A stretch of 14,559 bases of DNA from Candidatus Aenigmarchaeota archaeon ex4484_52 (GTDB lineage: Archaea; EX4484-52): positions 1-14,559 of the forward strand of contig NJDR01000027.1 in assembly GCA_002254415.1 (NCBI GenBank), given 5' to 3'. Under the pieces are notes generated by a model. The model was not told the DNA's origin. It worked only from the letters and a program-made list of their open reading frames with translations, and did not search any database. Positions 12,588 to 14,559 of the stretch are shown here, piece by piece; position 1 is the stretch's first letter; the number at the start of each line of letters is the position of its first letter. Both the position numbers and the translations under genes were made by a program.

Positions 12588-14237
12588 TTATTCTGTAATT
12601 GAATCGCATTCCATTACAATTCTTAATTTTGAATTTATTTTTTCTGCAGAAACAACAGAACATTTTGTTTGTGTTTGATTAAATGAATTTATCGTCTCTG
12701 TAACATTATTTTTTCTTATTTCTTCTTTCAATCCAACATCTTCCCATTTGAAAAGTTTTACTTGCTCTGTTTTTGCATCAACAACAGCAATTGCCCGCAA
12801 TACCATAGATGTATCAATCCCGGAATATACAGGAATTATATAAAAATAAGAGCCCTTTATTTTTCTAAATAATGGCTGCAGAGCATACCAGTCAGAATAT
12901 AGGCTTATTTGTCCCCTAACATCGCTTAATGCTCTTTTTGGACCTATTAATTCCAATTGCCTGATGTCATTAATTAAAACATCTCCAAAATTTTCTCCAG
13001 ATGCATCAATATTTGCAAAATGAGTTATTGCTTTTCTATTTTTGCCTTCTGGCTCAAGTTGCATAAAACCATAAGCATGATCCTTGGTTTTGTCATATTG
13101 AAAAAACAATCGCTGTGCCAATTCAAATACATTTTCGTGCTGAAAATAATAATTCAGGAAATTTTTCCAATGTGCATATTTTGCCCATTTATCCATTCGC
13201 ATTTGGCTGTATTGTTCATCAATCAAAATATTATTATTTAACAACCAGTCCGGTGCTTTTTTGTTTTTTATGTCATTGTTTGAATATATTTTTGTTTGGC
13301 CATTATTGTCAAGGGTTACAATTCCAATTTGTTCTGTATAAAATTTAATTATAAATATAGTTGGAAAATTCATTTTTATTGGGGCAAACCATATTGGCTC
13401 GCCATTATCATCATGAGTAAATACAGCATCTCCATAATTAAAAAAAGGATATTTAAGCCAATATTTGATTTTGACATCATATATTTTTCCAGTTGTCAAT
13501 ATTTGATAAATTAATCCAATTAAATTAGATCTTTGCTCAGAATATTTGATTTTCTCCTTTATTTTAAATCGCTTTGCTGGGTCTGCTCCATTAACTAAAA
13601 TATAAGCAGGAGATGGATTTTTCATATTTACAAGTGTTGTTGGCTCATAAACCATTACCCAATACAGAGTATTATTTATTGGATAAATTCCATCCCAGTC
13701 CTTGGACAATTGCCAGCCCGTCTCTGTTACCATTGTTTTTGGAATTTGAAGTGCATATTCCTGGCAAACCAATCTAGTATCTTTAATATCTTCCCAAATA
13801 ACTTTATCTGCATTAAAAGAACTTGTATGATTTATAATTTCTATTTTTGCGTTATCCATTTTATACCATTTCACTTCCATAGGCGGTGCAAATATAATTA
13901 TTGAAAGCATCAGAAAAACAATTAACGCAGAAAGTCCAGTTAATATTTTGCTTGACTTTAAAACAACAATTTCTTTATTTCCTTTTATTAAAGAATCAAA
14001 ATTTTTTACATCAAATGTCTTTTTAATTCCAATAATAAAAAGCCGTACAAAAATACTTGCAATTATTCCTTCAATTGGTCCTATTGAAATGAGAATTATT
14101 CCTGCAATAAATGATAAAAACAAATTCCGTATTATTTTGTCTTTTTTAAAATTAAAAATAGCAATAATTCCAACAAACAATGCCCATAGAATATAATAGC
14201 CAAAAAATCCCAAATATAAAAATAATTCTACCCACAT
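12588..14237 (-). CDS. Membrane protein with three N-terminal TM helices and a large extracytoplasmic region, unknown function
   Basis: 549 residues from the ATG at 14235-14237; an in-frame TTG at 14259-14261 would add 8. Hydrophobic segments lie at about 3-28, 36-68 (two passes possible) and 97-117, followed by some 430 mostly soluble residues. Segments such as LYWVMVYEPTTLVNMKNPSPAYILVNGADPA, FNYGDAVFTHDDNGEPIWFAPI and IGIVTLDNNGQTKIYS recall large uncharacterised Firmicutes membrane proteins with a 'GYIMVDATDP ... DDEGKPYWV ... GVILVDPVTGE' layout, and IRQLELIGPKRALSDVRGQISLYSDW with FYIIPVYS vaguely recalls UPF0182. I cannot name the family. A TATA-like TTATATAAAA (14284-14293) suits a start near 14263. 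It precedes atpB on the same strand but with a separate promoter for that gene. Confidence 0.7.
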   Translation of the reverse strand: MWVELFLYLGFFGYYILWALFVGIIAIFNFKKDKIIRNLFLSFIAGIILISIGPIEGIIASIFVRLFIIGIKKTFDVKNFDSLIKGNKEIVVLKSSKILTGLSALIVFLMLSIIIFAPPMEVKWYKMDNAKIEIINHTSSFNADKVIWEDIKDTRLVCQEYALQIPKTMVTETGWQLSKDWDGIYPINNTLYWVMVYEPTTLVNMKNPSPAYILVNGADPAKRFKIKEKIKYSEQRSNLIGLIYQILTTGKIYDVKIKYWLKYPFFNYGDAVFTHDDNGEPIWFAPIKMNFPTIFIIKFYTEQIGIVTLDNNGQTKIYSNNDIKNKKAPDWLLNNNILIDEQYSQMRMDKWAKYAHWKNFLNYYFQHENVFELAQRLFFQYDKTKDHAYGFMQLEPEGKNRKAITHFANIDASGENFGDVLINDIRQLELIGPKRALSDVRGQISLYSDWYALQPLFRKIKGSYFYIIPVYSGIDTSMVLRAIAVVDAKTEQVKLFKWEDVGLKEEIRKNNVTETINSFNQTQTKCSVVSAEKINSKLRIVMECDSITE

Positions 14238-14301
14238 AATTGTCAAATTTAGTTTACTCAAACAAAAAACAAATAAATAGAAATTTTATATAATTATGGA
14301 C

Positions 14302-14353
14302 AAATCAGTATTGTGGGGCGTTGTTGCTTTAAAGCAACAACACCAACTGATTT
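14302..14353. repeat. Stem-loop with a perfect 22-bp palindrome
   Basis: GTTGTTGCTTT (14320-14330) is followed directly by its exact complement (14331-14341). Outside it AAATCAGT (14302-14309) pairs with ACTGATTT (14346-14353), and TGG/CCA pairs between. The whole 52 bp can fold as one long hairpin. A 22-codon frame MDKSVLWGVVALKQQHQLIY spans it from ATG 14296. It lies beside a transposase-like relic and may be a mobile-element end, a regulator site or an RNA structure. Confidence 0.6.
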
Positions 14354-14379
14354 ATCTCCTTTAAATTAGTCCATTTCTA

Positions 14380-14544
14380 AATTCTCATAATATTCTAAAT
14401 TACTTTGTTTAATCAAAACTCTTTTTTGATAAACATATCTTTCTTGCTGGCGGTATGTTCTTTAAATATCTGCTTAAATGCACTAATTACACCCTTAACA
14501 CTATATTTAAAAATACTATTTTTTGAATATGCATAAAAAACAAA
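14380..14544 (-). pseudogene. Degenerate transposase C-terminal fragment (IS5-like)
   Basis: The minus strand reads YSKNSIFKYSVKGVISAFKQ then IFKEHTASKKDMFIKKEF, a TGA (14413-14415), LNKVI, a TAG and NIMRI. This resembles the DDE transposase C-terminus of IS5-like elements, where R(W/M)xVExxFSAxKRxFGExxxA(R/K) is followed by a helix ending LKxxxYN. Two in-frame stops and no upstream body within the window show a relic. Coordinates are approximate and the fragment could extend beyond the right edge only in another frame, since a TGA closes this frame at 14545-14547. The rest of 14262-14559 shows no gene I can support. Confidence 0.45.
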
Positions 14545-14559
14545 TCAAAAAATAATAAA

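Noticed and set aside
13020..14196. Several plus-strand frames opposite the large membrane protein
   Set aside because: They are short and mutually overlapping, with phenylalanine/isoleucine-rich composition expected from antisense AT-rich DNA.
1..14559. CRISPR array or tandem repeats
   Set aside because: I saw no regularly spaced direct repeats; the repeats found are inverted or are protein-level modules in the lipoprotein.

Overview
The window is from an AT-rich archaeon. Archaeal markers include Hjc Holliday junction resolvase, RNA polymerase subunit N, an A-type ATP synthase B subunit, an archaeal-type HMG-CoA synthase, an archaeal prepilin peptidase with a pilin-like substrate, a tRNA-Glu with a bulge-helix-bulge intron, and TATA elements with a TTTAAAA core about 25 nt upstream of starts. 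Small intergenic gaps, scattered core genes (a lone atpB, a 5S rRNA away from 16S/23S) and a pilin-like family that I associate with Woesearchaeota-type genomes suggest a DPANN lineage. That placement is inference; the archaeal assignment is firm.

Layout. 1-2038 (minus): a D-lactate-dehydrogenase-like enzyme, a small HxsD-like protein and an A24 prepilin peptidase that runs off the left edge, in one tight operon. 2272-2462 (minus): 5S rRNA followed by tRNA-Asp, divergent from a class III signal peptide pilin-like gene (2516-3175, plus) with which it seems to share one TATA element. 3183-5489 (minus): rpoN, tRNA-Glu with intron, a decayed gene, a small Cys-rich membrane protein, hjc, tRNA-Ala and a DUF92 membrane protein. 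5625-6698 (plus): HMG-CoA synthase, first committed step of the mevalonate route to archaeal lipids. 6701-7406: three broken genes side by side, namely an unidentified remnant, an acylphosphatase pseudogene and a uL23 ribosomal protein gene with a frameshift. 7561-10983 (plus): an M18 aminopeptidase and, directly abutting it, a large secreted lipoprotein with three internal repeats. 10992-14237 (minus): atpB and an unrecognised three-TM protein, separated by a 210-nt gap rich in inverted repeats. The right end holds a perfect 22-bp palindrome in a longer stem-loop and a transposase-like C-terminal relic.

The main observations are the local gene decay (five damaged genes while long neighbours are intact), the uL23 frameshift, two related hairpin/T-run elements in front of the two plus-strand metabolic genes, the shared 5S/pilin promoter, and a possible pilus-processing link between the peptidase and the pilin-like protein. 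I did not find a clear, complete, undescribed multi-gene system.
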